NCBI RefSeq assembly: GCF_014200595.1
Contig: NZ_JACHCG010000001.1
Span: forward strand, 620,001 to 684,000
Source: Pedobacter cryoconitis
Lineage (GTDB): Bacteria > Bacteroidota > Bacteroidia > Sphingobacteriales > Sphingobacteriaceae
DNA: 64,000 nucleotides
Direction of reading: 5' to 3'
Position 1 is the stretch's first letter. Each line of letters begins with the position of its first letter. The notes under the pieces were generated by a model. It searched no databases and was not told where the DNA came from. It was given only the letters and a program-made list of their open reading frames with translations. This document shows, piece after piece, positions 36,348-44,959 of the stretch. The position numbers and the translations under genes were made by a program.

Positions 36348-37382
36348 TTATTTTTTTAATGCTTCACGAACTTTGGGAGCGATCTTAGTTCCGAAAATCT
36401 CGATAGACTTCATCATATCTTTATGCGAAGGTGCGCCGATATCCATATGTGCTGCAAAACGCGTCAGGCCAAACATTTCCTGTACATATAAGATTTTGTC
36501 AATTGCGGCTTCAGCATCGCCCACAAATAATGCCCCTTCTTTTTGTCTGCCATAATCAAACTGGTATTTAGTATAAGGTGACCAGCCACGTGATTTTCCT
36601 ATCCTGTCCATTTGTGCGGCATACAATGGATAATAGTTAGCAGCTACTTCATCTGCATTTTCGCCAAAAAATGCATGCGCATGTATACCTACCTGAAACC
36701 TGGCCATATCATGCCCTGCTTTTTGATATTCTTCTCTATATAAGTTAAATAAAGGCTTAAACTGACTTGGTGATCCGCCAATAATAGCGATCATTAAAGG
36801 CAACCCTAATTTACCGGCTCTGATCACAGATTCCGGAGTACCGCCTACAGCAATCCAGATTGGTAAATTGTTATCAACTGCTCTTGGCAAAACCTGCTGA
36901 TTAACCAGCTCGGGTCTGAATTTTCCTTTCCAGGTAATGGTTTCTTCTTGATTTATTTTTAACAATAAGTCTAATTTCTCTGTAAACAATTCATTGTAAT
37001 CAGTCAGATTGTTCCCGAATAAAGGGAACGATTCGATGAAACTTCCACGGCCTGCCATCAATTCTGCACGGCCATTGGACAATAAATCAACCATTGCAAA
37101 GTTCTGATACAACTTCACCGGATCAGCGGAACTTAATACACTTACCGCACTGCCTAGTTTAATGTTTTTGGTTACTACAGCTGCTGCTGCCAGTAATATT
37201 TCAGGACTTGAAACTGCAAAATCAGGACGGTGATGTTCTCCGATACCGAAATAATCCAGTCCCAGTTCGTCCATTAATTTTATCTCTTCGATAATCTCGC
37301 CCAATCTTTGCTGGGCAGGTTGAAATTTATTTGTTATTGGATCAACACGTAAATCCCCGAACATACTAATACCTAATTCCAT
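36348..37382 (-). CDS. LLM-class flavin-dependent oxidoreductase
   Basis: 344 residues with the luciferase-like monooxygenase barrel. It starts MELGISMFGDLRVDP, followed by LGLDYFGIGEHHRPDFAVSSP, a typical segment of the class, and SNGRAELMAGRGSF, where the phosphate of FMN is bound. These enzymes use FMNH2 or F420 with oxygen; the substrate is unknown. It has its own -7 box at 37406. Confidence 0.88.
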   Translation of the reverse strand: MELGISMFGDLRVDPITNKFQPAQQRLGEIIEEIKLMDELGLDYFGIGEHHRPDFAVSSPEILLAAAAVVTKNIKLGSAVSVLSSADPVKLYQNFAMVDLLSNGRAELMAGRGSFIESFPLFGNNLTDYNELFTEKLDLLLKINQEETITWKGKFRPELVNQQVLPRAVDNNLPIWIAVGGTPESVIRAGKLGLPLMIAIIGGSPSQFKPLFNLYREEYQKAGHDMARFQVGIHAHAFFGENADEVAANYYPLYAAQMDRIGKSRGWSPYTKYQFDYGRQKEGALFVGDAEAAIDKILYVQEMFGLTRFAAHMDIGAPSHKDMMKSIEIFGTKIAPKVREALKK

Positions 37383-37405
37383 AATTACCTTGTTTTAATC
37401 TGATA

Positions 37406-37413
37406 CAAAGTTA
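37406..37413 (-). promoter_or_regulatory. -7 box of the LLM oxidoreductase gene
   Basis: The minus strand reads TAACTTTG, an exact TAnnTTTG match, 24 nt before the ATG at 37382. Confidence 0.5.
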
Positions 37414-37470
37414 AGTTGTAAACTAAAATTTCCCGTTAACCTATGATAAGTAATGTTTTTTGCGGGATTT

Positions 37471-37974
37471 TTACTTGCAGGCTTTGGCTAAATCCACTAA
37501 AAGCGTTTTATCGAACGCAGCAGGTATCAAAGAATCCTGTGCTACATTATATTCGAACAGTTGCTTCTTTACAGGGTCAAAGGTAAAACTTGCGATTAAG
37601 GGTGCATGATCAGGATAGTTCTCATGAATACTATAATCAAAGGTTTTGGAGTAATTCATGGCACTATCTATTTTTGGATAGGGGCTGCCTTCGTAAGAAA
37701 CATAGAATGAAGTACCCCCATTTTTAATGATCCTTTCCTTCAATCCATTCGTTAAACTTTGGTACCGGGGAGAAGTGGTCAGTATCAGATAGGCAATCTG
37801 ACTGCATGTTTTTGTGGAAACAGGTTTCGCTGTGTCCAGTTTGGAAGTTTTAGGTTGTGAAACTGCTACTTTGGCTAAAGTATCTTGCTGAAGCTTATTT
37901 TTTGTCTGCTGTGTACAGGAAGCCGTGAATAACAGACCTGCCAGTACTAAGCTGTGGAATTGAAATCTTTTCAT
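37471..37974 (-). CDS. Hypothetical lipoprotein
   Basis: 167 residues from the ATG at 37974 (MKRFQFHSLVLAGLLFTASC), a signal peptide with lipobox FTASC; the longer start at 38001 adds nine residues before it. After a Lys/Thr-rich linker the domain contains CSQIAYLILTTSPRYQSLTNGL and a predicted alpha/beta fold. I do not recognise the family. It follows the GNAT gene, but a hairpin separates them. Confidence 0.6.
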   Translation of the reverse strand: MKRFQFHSLVLAGLLFTASCTQQTKNKLQQDTLAKVAVSQPKTSKLDTAKPVSTKTCSQIAYLILTTSPRYQSLTNGLKERIIKNGGTSFYVSYEGSPYPKIDSAMNYSKTFDYSIHENYPDHAPLIASFTFDPVKKQLFEYNVAQDSLIPAAFDKTLLVDLAKACK

Positions 37975-38003
37975 GTTCAGAAGGTTAATTTGACTGAGCA
38001 ATA

Positions 38004-38033
38004 AAAAGCAGGAAGATTAATCTTCCTGCTTTT
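38004..38033 (-). terminator. Terminator after the GNAT gene at 38017
   Basis: AAAAGCAGGAAGATT (38004-38018) and its exact complement (38019-38033) form a palindrome with A/T-run flanks, overlapping the stop codon of the minus-strand GNAT gene. On the minus strand the stem ends in a T tract. Confidence 0.75.
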
Positions 38034-38463
38034 TATAAATGTCTTTGACCGTAACAGCCATTATATTTTCTGGCGTTTCCAATGGCTCAAAACCATATTG
38101 ACTATAAAGGCTATGTGCGTCTCTTGTAGCCAGCATGTATCTTCTTAAGCCCTGGAGATCGGGATGGAAAAGCATAAGCGACATTAGTTTTTTCGAGAGC
38201 CCCATACCACGGAACTCTTCCTCCACATATACATCTGCCAGATAAGCAAACGTAGCACGGTCAGTAATCCATCTGGCAAATCCTATTTGCCGGGTTTCCT
38301 GATAGATTCCAAAGCAAAGCGAATTCTCAATAGATCTTTTGACTGTTTGTAAAGGAATCCCTTCAGCCCAGTAAGATTTGGTACTCAGGAAAAGATGAAC
38401 GGCAACCGCATCAATTTTGCCTTTGTCGTCCGAAAAAATAAAGCCATTATCAGCAATTTCCAT
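38017..38463 (-). CDS. GNAT family N-acetyltransferase
   Basis: 148 residues with the GNAT signature: a strand LADVYVEEEFRGMGLSKKLM bearing the R-G-M-G-x-x-K acetyl-CoA motif, then YMLATRDAHSLYSQYGF. This C-terminal segment (L-Y-x-x-Y-G-F) is typical of small GNATs acting on amino groups of peptides or small molecules; the substrate is not known. Its start overlaps the stop of yajQ by one base (TAATG), so translation is coupled. Confidence 0.85.
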   Translation of the reverse strand: MEIADNGFIFSDDKGKIDAVAVHLFLSTKSYWAEGIPLQTVKRSIENSLCFGIYQETRQIGFARWITDRATFAYLADVYVEEEFRGMGLSKKLMSLMLFHPDLQGLRRYMLATRDAHSLYSQYGFEPLETPENIMAVTVKDIYKKQED

Positions 38464-38954
38464 TAGTTACGCATGTTGATGTATTGAAGTGGCTGTCCGA
38501 AATCTTCACCTTTACAAAGCGAGATTACCTTTTGAAGGTCATCAATGTTTTTGCTTTGTACACGCAATTGGTCGTCCATTACAGAAGCCTGAACTTTAAG
38601 TCCGCTGGCTTTGATTTTTGCAACTATCTTTTTAGCGACATCTTTATCAATTCCTTCTTTGATAGAAACTTCTTTTCTGATCATATTGCCAGAAGCATAT
38701 TGTTCCTTTCCAAAATCAAGACTTTTAGGATCAAGATTTTGTTTCACCATACGGGAAATGATAGAATCCTCAATGGCTTTCAGACGCATGTCATCTTCAG
38801 TAACAATGGTGATCACATTTGTTTTCTTGTCATGGTCAATAGTACTCTGAGAGGTAGAGAAATCATAACGGTTAAGGATCTCTTTTTTTGCGTTGTTCAT
38901 TGCATTATCCAATGTCTGCGCGTCAACTTTACTTACGATATCGAAAGTGGGCAT
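38463..38954 (-). CDS. yajQ: YajQ-family nucleotide-binding protein
   Basis: 163 residues, the usual length. It starts MPTFDIVSKVD and ends in GQPLQYINMRN, both family hallmarks, and has two ferredoxin-like halves. YajQ proteins bind nucleotides, including cyclic di-GMP in some Proteobacteria; whether this one does is not visible in the sequence. It is cytosolic and leads the two-gene unit with the GNAT gene. Confidence 0.93.
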   Translation of the reverse strand: MPTFDIVSKVDAQTLDNAMNNAKKEILNRYDFSTSQSTIDHDKKTNVITIVTEDDMRLKAIEDSIISRMVKQNLDPKSLDFGKEQYASGNMIRKEVSIKEGIDKDVAKKIVAKIKASGLKVQASVMDDQLRVQSKNIDDLQKVISLCKGEDFGQPLQYINMRN

Positions 38955-39028
38955 GATTATAGCTTTAGTATAAAAAATATATTAGATTTAGATATTAATT
39001 ATTTAACGTTCTTGCTAAAAAAATTATT

Positions 39029-39808
39029 ATGAAAACCAATAAATCAAAAGTGCAAAAAAATAATGCTAAAAAAGCAGTTAAAAAAGAATTGGAGCAGACT
39101 CTTTCGCAAAAATTTTTTGAAGCAGTTTCTCATTTGGGTCATGATGCCGAAAAAATTGGTGAAGAGTTAGCACATGCGGCTAAAGCTGTGGCTAGTAAAT
39201 TAGCTAAGAAATTTAATGAGGTAAAAGCAGAAGCGACTAAAAAAACAAAGCCAACTAAAAAAGAAATAGAAAAAACTGCTAAAAAACTTAAAAAAGTAGC
39301 TGCAAAAGGTGCTAAAAAAGTCAAAAAAGAAGTTAAAAAAGCAGTTTCAAGCGCTAAACCATCCGTAAACAGTATCAAAGTTCCGGTGATTGCAAGTGAA
39401 GAGAAAGCAGCTACGTTAATCGCTAAACCTGTTAAAAAAGCAACAGCAGTTGTGAAAAAATCTGCTTCAGCAGTTAAAAAAGCGGCTCCTGCGGTAAAAA
39501 ATGAAGTGAAAAAAGATGTTGCAGTGGTAAAAAAAGCAGCTACAGCAGTAAAAGATAAAACAACTACAGCAGCTGGTGCTGCAAAAAAAGTTGTAACTAC
39601 GGCGGCAGCGGCTAAAACTGCTCCGGTAAAAAAAGCGGTTGTTAAACGTGTTCCAGCTAAAGCTGCTGCAACTCCGGTTAAACCTGCTGCAAAACCTGTT
39701 ACAGCATCGGCTAAACCTGCTGTTACTCCAGCTAAAGCTACGCCAACAGAGGTTAAACCTGTGGTGACTTCAGAAAAAACGGATGAAAAGACTACAGACG
39801 AAAGTTAA
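39029..39808 (+). CDS. Histone H1-like Lys/Ala-rich protein
   Basis: 259 residues, dominated from about residue 70 by Lys, Ala, Pro and Val in short imperfect repeats (KKAV, AAPAVK, KPAAK). The first 65 residues differ: FFEAVSHLGHDAEKIGEELAHAAKAVASKLAKKF is a plausible folded helical region. Low-complexity, strongly basic proteins like this are usually called histone-like or AlgP/H1-like and may bind DNA, RNA or polyphosphate. It is transcribed divergently from yajQ and lies directly upstream of ppk, though 134 bp away. I infer nucleoid association; nothing more specific is supported. Confidence 0.7.
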   Translation: MKTNKSKVQKNNAKKAVKKELEQTLSQKFFEAVSHLGHDAEKIGEELAHAAKAVASKLAKKFNEVKAEATKKTKPTKKEIEKTAKKLKKVAAKGAKKVKKEVKKAVSSAKPSVNSIKVPVIASEEKAATLIAKPVKKATAVVKKSASAVKKAAPAVKNEVKKDVAVVKKAATAVKDKTTTAAGAAKKVVTTAAAAKTAPVKKAVVKRVPAKAAATPVKPAAKPVTASAKPAVTPAKATPTEVKPVVTSEKTDEKTTDES

Positions 39809-39942
39809 TTCAATTACAGTTTGAGGTTAATTTAACGCTTTTTTTGTGAAGATTAATGCTCGAATAATTAACATTGAATTAACAATAGAATTCGCAGTTT
39901 TGAGCATCCGGTCCCACCAGGGATTTTTTGATACTAACCCCC

Positions 39943-42000
39943 ATGACAAAGAAGAAGGTCCCATTTTTAAATAGAGAACTCAGCTGGTTATATTTCAATG
40001 AACGGGTTTTACAGGAGGCAACAGATGAAACTGTTCCGCTGATTGAAAGAATTAAATTTTTGTCTATTTTCTCTTCTAACCTGGAAGAATTTTACCGGGT
40101 ACGTGTAGCTACAATGACCAGGTTGTCTAATTTAAACGACAAGGCCAAAGAACTTTTAGGGTTTAATCCTAAAAAAGTGCTGAATGAGATTAAAAATATC
40201 GTCGTTAAACAAGAACGTAAGTTTGAACAATTATTTCAGGCTACGCTGATTAACGAACTTGCACAAAACAGGATTTTTATTCTGAATGATACACAACTCA
40301 ATGTAGCCAGGGGAGAGTTTGTAAAAGAACACTTCCGGGATAAAATTCTTTCCAACCTGGTACCGATCATGATTGATATGGAAAAACCATTTCCAGAACT
40401 CAAAGACCGGTACCTGTACTTTTTTGTAAGGCTTAAAAAGAAAACCGGCAAAAAAGATGAAAAGTATGCATTGATAGAATTGCCTCCCGATCTGCCAAGG
40501 TTCCTGGTACTGCCGGAGACTAACGGATTAAAATTTATTATCCTTGCTGAGGATATTATCAAATACTGCCTGGATGACATCTTTTACGTATTCAAATACG
40601 ATGAAATGGATGCTTATTCTATGCAGCTGACCAGAGACGCTGAGCTGGATATCGATAAAAATGTAAGTGATAAGTTTATTGATGAATTAAAGACCAGCCT
40701 TGATAAACGTAAAAAAGGTAAACCTATGCGTTTACTTTATGATACAGAAATGCCATTTGATATGTTGGGTGTACTGGTCGCTAAAATGAAAATTGAAGCC
40801 GAAAGCCTGATTCCCGGTAATCGTTATCATAAGTTTGGTGATTTTATCCGTTTTCCGAATGTCGGAGATAAAAGCCTTGAATACCCTGCAAACGTACCCT
40901 TAAAGGTTTTCGGTTTACACCGTACCCAGAGTATATTTAACAAACTTGCAGAAAGAGATTACCTGGTTAATTTACCTTATCAATCTTACGATTATATCAT
41001 TCTTTTTCTTCGTGAAGCTGCAATTGATCCTAAAGTTACGGCGATCAATATCACACTTTACCGTTTGGCGGAGAATTCAAGAGTGATTAATGCGCTGATT
41101 AACGCAGCCAAAAATGGTAAGAAAGTTAACTGCCTCGTCGAACTTAAAGCACGTTTCGATGAAAGAGCAAATATCTTCTGGACCAACAGGCTGGAGGAAG
41201 AAGGAGTACATGTAAACTATGGTTTAACTGATTATAAAGTCCATTCTAAAATCTGCCTGGTTACCCGGATAGAAAAAGGCCGTCCTGTTTATTATGCAAA
41301 TCTGGCGACTGGTAATTTCAATGAGAAGACCGCTAAACTGTATTGTGACCACAGTATTTTTACGGCTAAAAAAGAGATCACCCATGATTTGATTAAGCTT
41401 TTTGCTGCCTTAAACAAGCGTACTGTAGCTACAGGATTTAAGTACCTGATTGTTTCTCCGCTGGAATCCAGAACTAAGTTTTATACTTTGATAGACCGGG
41501 AAATTAAAATCGCGAAATCCGGTAAACCTGCCTATCTTATTTTCAAAGTCAACAGTCTTGCTGATGAAGGGATTGTAGAGAAACTTTATGACGCAAGTAA
41601 TGCCGGAGTAAAGATTAAGCTGATCGTGCGCGGTATTTGCTGCCTTGTTCCGGGCGTAAAAGACTTCAGTGAAAATATTACTGTGATCAGTATCATTGAT
41701 AAGTTTCTGGAACATGCACGTGTTTTCATCTTTGGAAATAACGGTAAAGAGGAAATGTTTCTTTCTTCAGCAGATTTAATGAGCCGGAATTTTGAACACC
41801 GTGTAGAGGTTGGTTTTCCTGTACTGGATGAAGACGTTAAACAAGAAATCAGGGATATTATTGATTTTCAGTTACAGGATAACGTGAAAGCAAGAGATAT
41901 TACCCGCTTAAATAACAATAAATATCATAAAAACCGGCTTAGCACTAAGGTGAGGGCACAGGTTCAAACTTATAATTACTTAAAAAACAAACACCAGTAG
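39943..42000 (+). CDS. ppk1: Polyphosphate kinase 1
   Basis: 685 residues from the ATG at 39943 (MTKKKVPFLNRELSWLYFNERVLQEA); the N-terminal segment is the typical PPK1 start, and a TTG at 39928 would be less likely. The catalytic histidines are in DYKVHSKICLV (His434) and FLEHARVF (His591), corresponding to E. coli His435 and His592. It polymerises the gamma-phosphate of ATP into polyphosphate. It is followed by ppx after 6 nt, so synthesis and hydrolysis are coupled in one unit. Confidence 0.96.
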   Translation: MTKKKVPFLNRELSWLYFNERVLQEATDETVPLIERIKFLSIFSSNLEEFYRVRVATMTRLSNLNDKAKELLGFNPKKVLNEIKNIVVKQERKFEQLFQATLINELAQNRIFILNDTQLNVARGEFVKEHFRDKILSNLVPIMIDMEKPFPELKDRYLYFFVRLKKKTGKKDEKYALIELPPDLPRFLVLPETNGLKFIILAEDIIKYCLDDIFYVFKYDEMDAYSMQLTRDAELDIDKNVSDKFIDELKTSLDKRKKGKPMRLLYDTEMPFDMLGVLVAKMKIEAESLIPGNRYHKFGDFIRFPNVGDKSLEYPANVPLKVFGLHRTQSIFNKLAERDYLVNLPYQSYDYIILFLREAAIDPKVTAINITLYRLAENSRVINALINAAKNGKKVNCLVELKARFDERANIFWTNRLEEEGVHVNYGLTDYKVHSKICLVTRIEKGRPVYYANLATGNFNEKTAKLYCDHSIFTAKKEITHDLIKLFAALNKRTVATGFKYLIVSPLESRTKFYTLIDREIKIAKSGKPAYLIFKVNSLADEGIVEKLYDASNAGVKIKLIVRGICCLVPGVKDFSENITVISIIDKFLEHARVFIFGNNGKEEMFLSSADLMSRNFEHRVEVGFPVLDEDVKQEIRDIIDFQLQDNVKARDITRLNNNKYHKNRLSTKVRAQVQTYNYLKNKHQ

Positions 42001-42006
42001 AAGATT

Positions 42007-42891
42007 ATGCTCAGATATGCAGCAATTGACGTTGGCTCGAATGCCGTTAGACTGCTTATTGCAGATATAACACACAATGATAATGGGTTTGGTTTTAAAA
42101 AGAATACCCTGGTCAGGGTCCCTTTAAGATTAGGTGACGATGCCTTTTTAGATCATAAAATATCTGCACGCAAAATCGAAGACCTGATCAAAACCATGCA
42201 GGCCTTTAAAAATCTGATGGATGTTTATCAGGTGACTAAATACCTGGCTTGTGCAACTTCTTCGATGAGAGAAGCGCAAAATGGGCTTGAAATCATTAAA
42301 TTGATTAAAGAAAAGGCCAATGTAGACCTGGAGATTATTGAAGGGCAGAGAGAAGCCAATATCATTTATGCCAATCATATTGAAGATGATCTTGATATTA
42401 AGAAAAACTATCTTTACATAGATGTAGGTGGTGGTAGTACAGAATTATCAGTATTCGTAAATAAAATACCTGTAGCTTCTAAATCATTTGATATCGGGAC
42501 AATCAGAATTCTGGATAACCAGGATAAAGAAGAAACCTGGGAAGAAATGAGGCTGTGGGTTAAAGATCAAACGAAGTATCATAAAAACCTGGCTGGAATT
42601 GGAACCGGGGGAAATATCAATAAATTGTATAAAATGGCAAATGAAAAAGAGGGGATGCCTTTAACTTTTCTGAAGCTGAAATCTCTATACAATCAATTGA
42701 ACAGTCACTCCTTAAAAGAACGTATCCAGATTTTTAACCTGAACCCTGATCGTGCCGATGTAATCATTCCGGCAAGTGAAATCTTTATTACCCTGATGAA
42801 ATGGACAGGCATCAAGCAGATTCATGTACCAAGAGTAGGTATGGCAGACGGAATTATTAATCTGCTAATAGAAGAGAATCTGAATAAATAA
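42007..42891 (+). CDS. ppx: Ppx/GppA phosphatase family protein (exopolyphosphatase)
   Basis: 294 residues, close to the short one-lobe form of the family and much shorter than E. coli Ppx (about 510). The N-terminal ASKHA fold shows AAIDVGSNAVRLLIAD and the second phosphate loop DVGGGSTELSVF. It hydrolyses polyphosphate or pppGpp; here the neighbour ppk1 favours polyphosphate. It ends 35 nt inside the 3' end of the phosphopantetheinyl transferase gene on the other strand. Confidence 0.9.
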   Translation: MLRYAAIDVGSNAVRLLIADITHNDNGFGFKKNTLVRVPLRLGDDAFLDHKISARKIEDLIKTMQAFKNLMDVYQVTKYLACATSSMREAQNGLEIIKLIKEKANVDLEIIEGQREANIIYANHIEDDLDIKKNYLYIDVGGGSTELSVFVNKIPVASKSFDIGTIRILDNQDKEETWEEMRLWVKDQTKYHKNLAGIGTGGNINKLYKMANEKEGMPLTFLKLKSLYNQLNSHSLKERIQIFNLNPDRADVIIPASEIFITLMKWTGIKQIHVPRVGMADGIINLLIEENLNK

Positions 42892-43423
42892 TAGCCAGAT
42901 AGTCACCATGGTGGCTGATGGAAACAGCATGCTTCCGGCCGGTAACCTGATGGGTTAACTCCGGTATTCCTGATAGGGTACCGGTCAAATGATAAAGACT
43001 GTTTAAATTATTAAAAGCTGCTTTGTAAGCAGTATCCGGCTGAAGATATTGTAAATGGAGCTGTTCAAAATCCTTCATCTCTGACACGGCAACCGAATGG
43101 ATAAAAGTATTTTTGAGTTCACTTTTCACGAGAAAACTATCCTTGAAATAGCTAACCGTTCCTGAGGCCTTCGTCTGCTCTATATTCAGCAATCCGCAAC
43201 AAAAATTTAAAGGCTCATAACTTCTGGTTCCCGTTTTGCGCTGAACAATTTTACAGGCCGCTTCTTTCATTGTCCAGAGTAACCATAACATTTCATCAGG
43301 CTTAGGGGCCTCCAGAACAAACCGCTGCTCTTCAGGTGTACAGATTTTAGCCAGGTAACCTTTTCGCTTCCAGTTGCTCTCTATTGCAGCCTGGCGGAGA
43401 TCTACCAGATCATTGCCTATCAT
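42857..43423 (-). CDS. 4'-phosphopantetheinyl transferase superfamily protein
   Basis: 188 residues. The two family motifs are visible: GNDLVDLR at the start (G-x-D-x-V-D) and WTMKEAACKI near residue 48 (W-x-x-K-E-A-x-x-K). It transfers phosphopantetheine from CoA to an acyl carrier protein. It is the last gene of the polyketide operon, overlapping the ACP gene by 4 nt, so it is most simply the dedicated activator of that ACP. The C-terminal half has SISHHGDYLA, another typical segment of the superfamily. Confidence 0.88.
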   Translation of the reverse strand: MIGNDLVDLRQAAIESNWKRKGYLAKICTPEEQRFVLEAPKPDEMLWLLWTMKEAACKIVQRKTGTRSYEPLNFCCGLLNIEQTKASGTVSYFKDSFLVKSELKNTFIHSVAVSEMKDFEQLHLQYLQPDTAYKAAFNNLNSLYHLTGTLSGIPELTHQVTGRKHAVSISHHGDYLAIIYSDSLLLAD

Positions 43424-43689
43424 TTTTCAGTAAGTTTACCCTCAATAACATCCAGTGTGGATTTGACATCCAGCATTTTTGACATGGAATCATTATCGAT
43501 CTCAATGCCGAACTTTTCTTCCAGATCCAGCACAATATCAACCAGGTTGGCAGAGTTGATTTTCAGGTCTGTAATGAAACTTGTATGCTCACCAAGCTGA
43601 TCTAATGCTTCTTTGTCCTGGGTATAAGGAGCTGCAACTTCTTTAATAGCGGAAATGATAATTTCTCTATCCATGATTTCTCTATCCAT
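43420..43689 (-). CDS. Acyl carrier protein, divergent
   Basis: 89 residues from the first ATG; a second ATG five codons later (43674) gives an 84-residue form. The likely phosphopantetheine-attachment serine is Ser46 in DLKINSANLVDIVLDLEEKFGIEI. The canonical DSL has become NSA, the pattern of several carrier proteins in Bacteroidota polyketide loci. The rest keeps the four-helix acidic character. It overlaps the ketosynthase by 8 nt and the transferase by 4 nt. It carries the growing acyl chain for the operon's enzymes. Confidence 0.85.
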   Translation of the reverse strand: MDREIMDREIIISAIKEVAAPYTQDKEALDQLGEHTSFITDLKINSANLVDIVLDLEEKFGIEIDNDSMSKMLDVKSTLDVIEGKLTEK

Positions 43690-43690
43690 G
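43661..43690. repeat. 15-bp tandem duplication covering the ACP start codon
   Basis: The 15-mer ATTTCTCTATCCATG occurs twice in a row (43661-43675, 43676-43690). On the minus strand it duplicates ATG GAT AGA GAA AT, giving two in-frame starts five codons apart (the protein begins MDREIMDREI). Confidence 0.8.
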
Positions 43691-44959
43691 ATTATATTTT
43701 TTTAAGACTAAACAGGCGTTGACATCGCCAAAACCAAAACTTGCCTTGACGAGTATATTAAAATCTTTTTGGAGACATACACGGGGGATGCGCTCCGGAT
43801 CTATCAGCGTTTCAATAGCCGGATGCAGATCCTCACAATTTATATTAGGGAAAATAAACCCTTCATAGAGCTGTAAAACAGCAGCAACACATTCAATGCT
43901 GCCAGCCGCAGAGATACAGTGGCCAATCATCCCTTTAACCGAATTGATATAAGGGAAGTCCTTGCCTGAACGCCCTAATGCGGTTACCCAGTTCTGTATT
44001 TCAAGCGTATCCTTTACCGTGGCAGTGAGATGGCCATTGATTACCTCAACTTCCGAAGCTTGAATGCCAGCATTCCTGAAGGCCATAGACAAGCATCTTT
44101 GTACCGCTAATGGATTAGGCGCAGTCATAGTACCTTCACCACGCTGTCCGCCCGAATTAAGATGTCCGCCGAGTATTTCTGCATATATCTTAGCTCCCCT
44201 TGCTAAAGCACTCTCCAGGCTCTCTAAAACCAAAGCTCCGGCACCGCTTCCCGGAACAAAACCACTTGCCGTCGCACTCATCGGGCGGCTGCCTTTTTCC
44301 GGGTCAGTATTGTGTTTATAAGTACAAACTTTCATCGCATCAAAACCAGCCCAGATATACGGGCCGCTGTCACTTGTACTACCAGCCAGCATAATTGTTG
44401 CCTGACCTGATTTAATGCGCTCATAAGCCATTAAAATACTCTCTGTTCCAGTTGCACAAGCAGATGAGTTTGTGGTTACCTGGTTACCTAATCCAAGCTT
44501 CCCGGCAAGTAATGCACTCACTCCGCTTGCCATAGTCTGGGCGACTATAGAACTGCCCAGTTTACGGATTTGCAGGTTATCTAATTTATAAATGGCACCT
44601 CTGAACTTATCAATACCAGAAGTGCCTGTACCGAAAACAGTTCCACTTTCCCAATCCGGTGTTTCATCGGGAGCAGGTTGAAGCCCTGCGTCCTTCCATG
44701 CGTCCAAACCTGCGATTACACCGTAAACGATGCCTGTGCTTTCCAGGTTCCGGATTTCAAGTTCAGTAAAATACTGACTGATCCGGGCAGTATCAATCAC
44801 TGGCTTTCCTGCGATCTGGCAAGAGAAAAGAAGTTGTTCCAGCTGCGGATCATGCTGAATCCCGGACACACCATTTTTAAGCGCATACCTGAACTGCGTA
44901 ATGTCCGCACCATTTGGTGAAACAACCCCTAAACCAGTGATGACAACACGTTTAGTCAT
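43682..44959 (-). CDS. Beta-ketoacyl-ACP synthase with an altered HGT motif
   Basis: 425 residues of the FabF/KAS-II fold. The nucleophile is Cys168 in TNSSACATGTES; the first His is His310 in INGHLTATVKDTLE, where most FabF proteins read NAHGTST; the second is His347 in GMIGHCISAAGS. The catalytic triad is kept but the Gly after His310 has become Leu and the Ser/Thr run is changed, which places it in a divergent branch often found in pigment or aryl-lipid loci. It would extend an ACP-bound chain. It overlaps FabZ by 8 nt and ACP by 8 nt. Confidence 0.9.
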   Translation of the reverse strand: MTKRVVITGLGVVSPNGADITQFRYALKNGVSGIQHDPQLEQLLFSCQIAGKPVIDTARISQYFTELEIRNLESTGIVYGVIAGLDAWKDAGLQPAPDETPDWESGTVFGTGTSGIDKFRGAIYKLDNLQIRKLGSSIVAQTMASGVSALLAGKLGLGNQVTTNSSACATGTESILMAYERIKSGQATIMLAGSTSDSGPYIWAGFDAMKVCTYKHNTDPEKGSRPMSATASGFVPGSGAGALVLESLESALARGAKIYAEILGGHLNSGGQRGEGTMTAPNPLAVQRCLSMAFRNAGIQASEVEVINGHLTATVKDTLEIQNWVTALGRSGKDFPYINSVKGMIGHCISAAGSIECVAAVLQLYEGFIFPNINCEDLHPAIETLIDPERIPRVCLQKDFNILVKASFGFGDVNACLVLKKYNHG

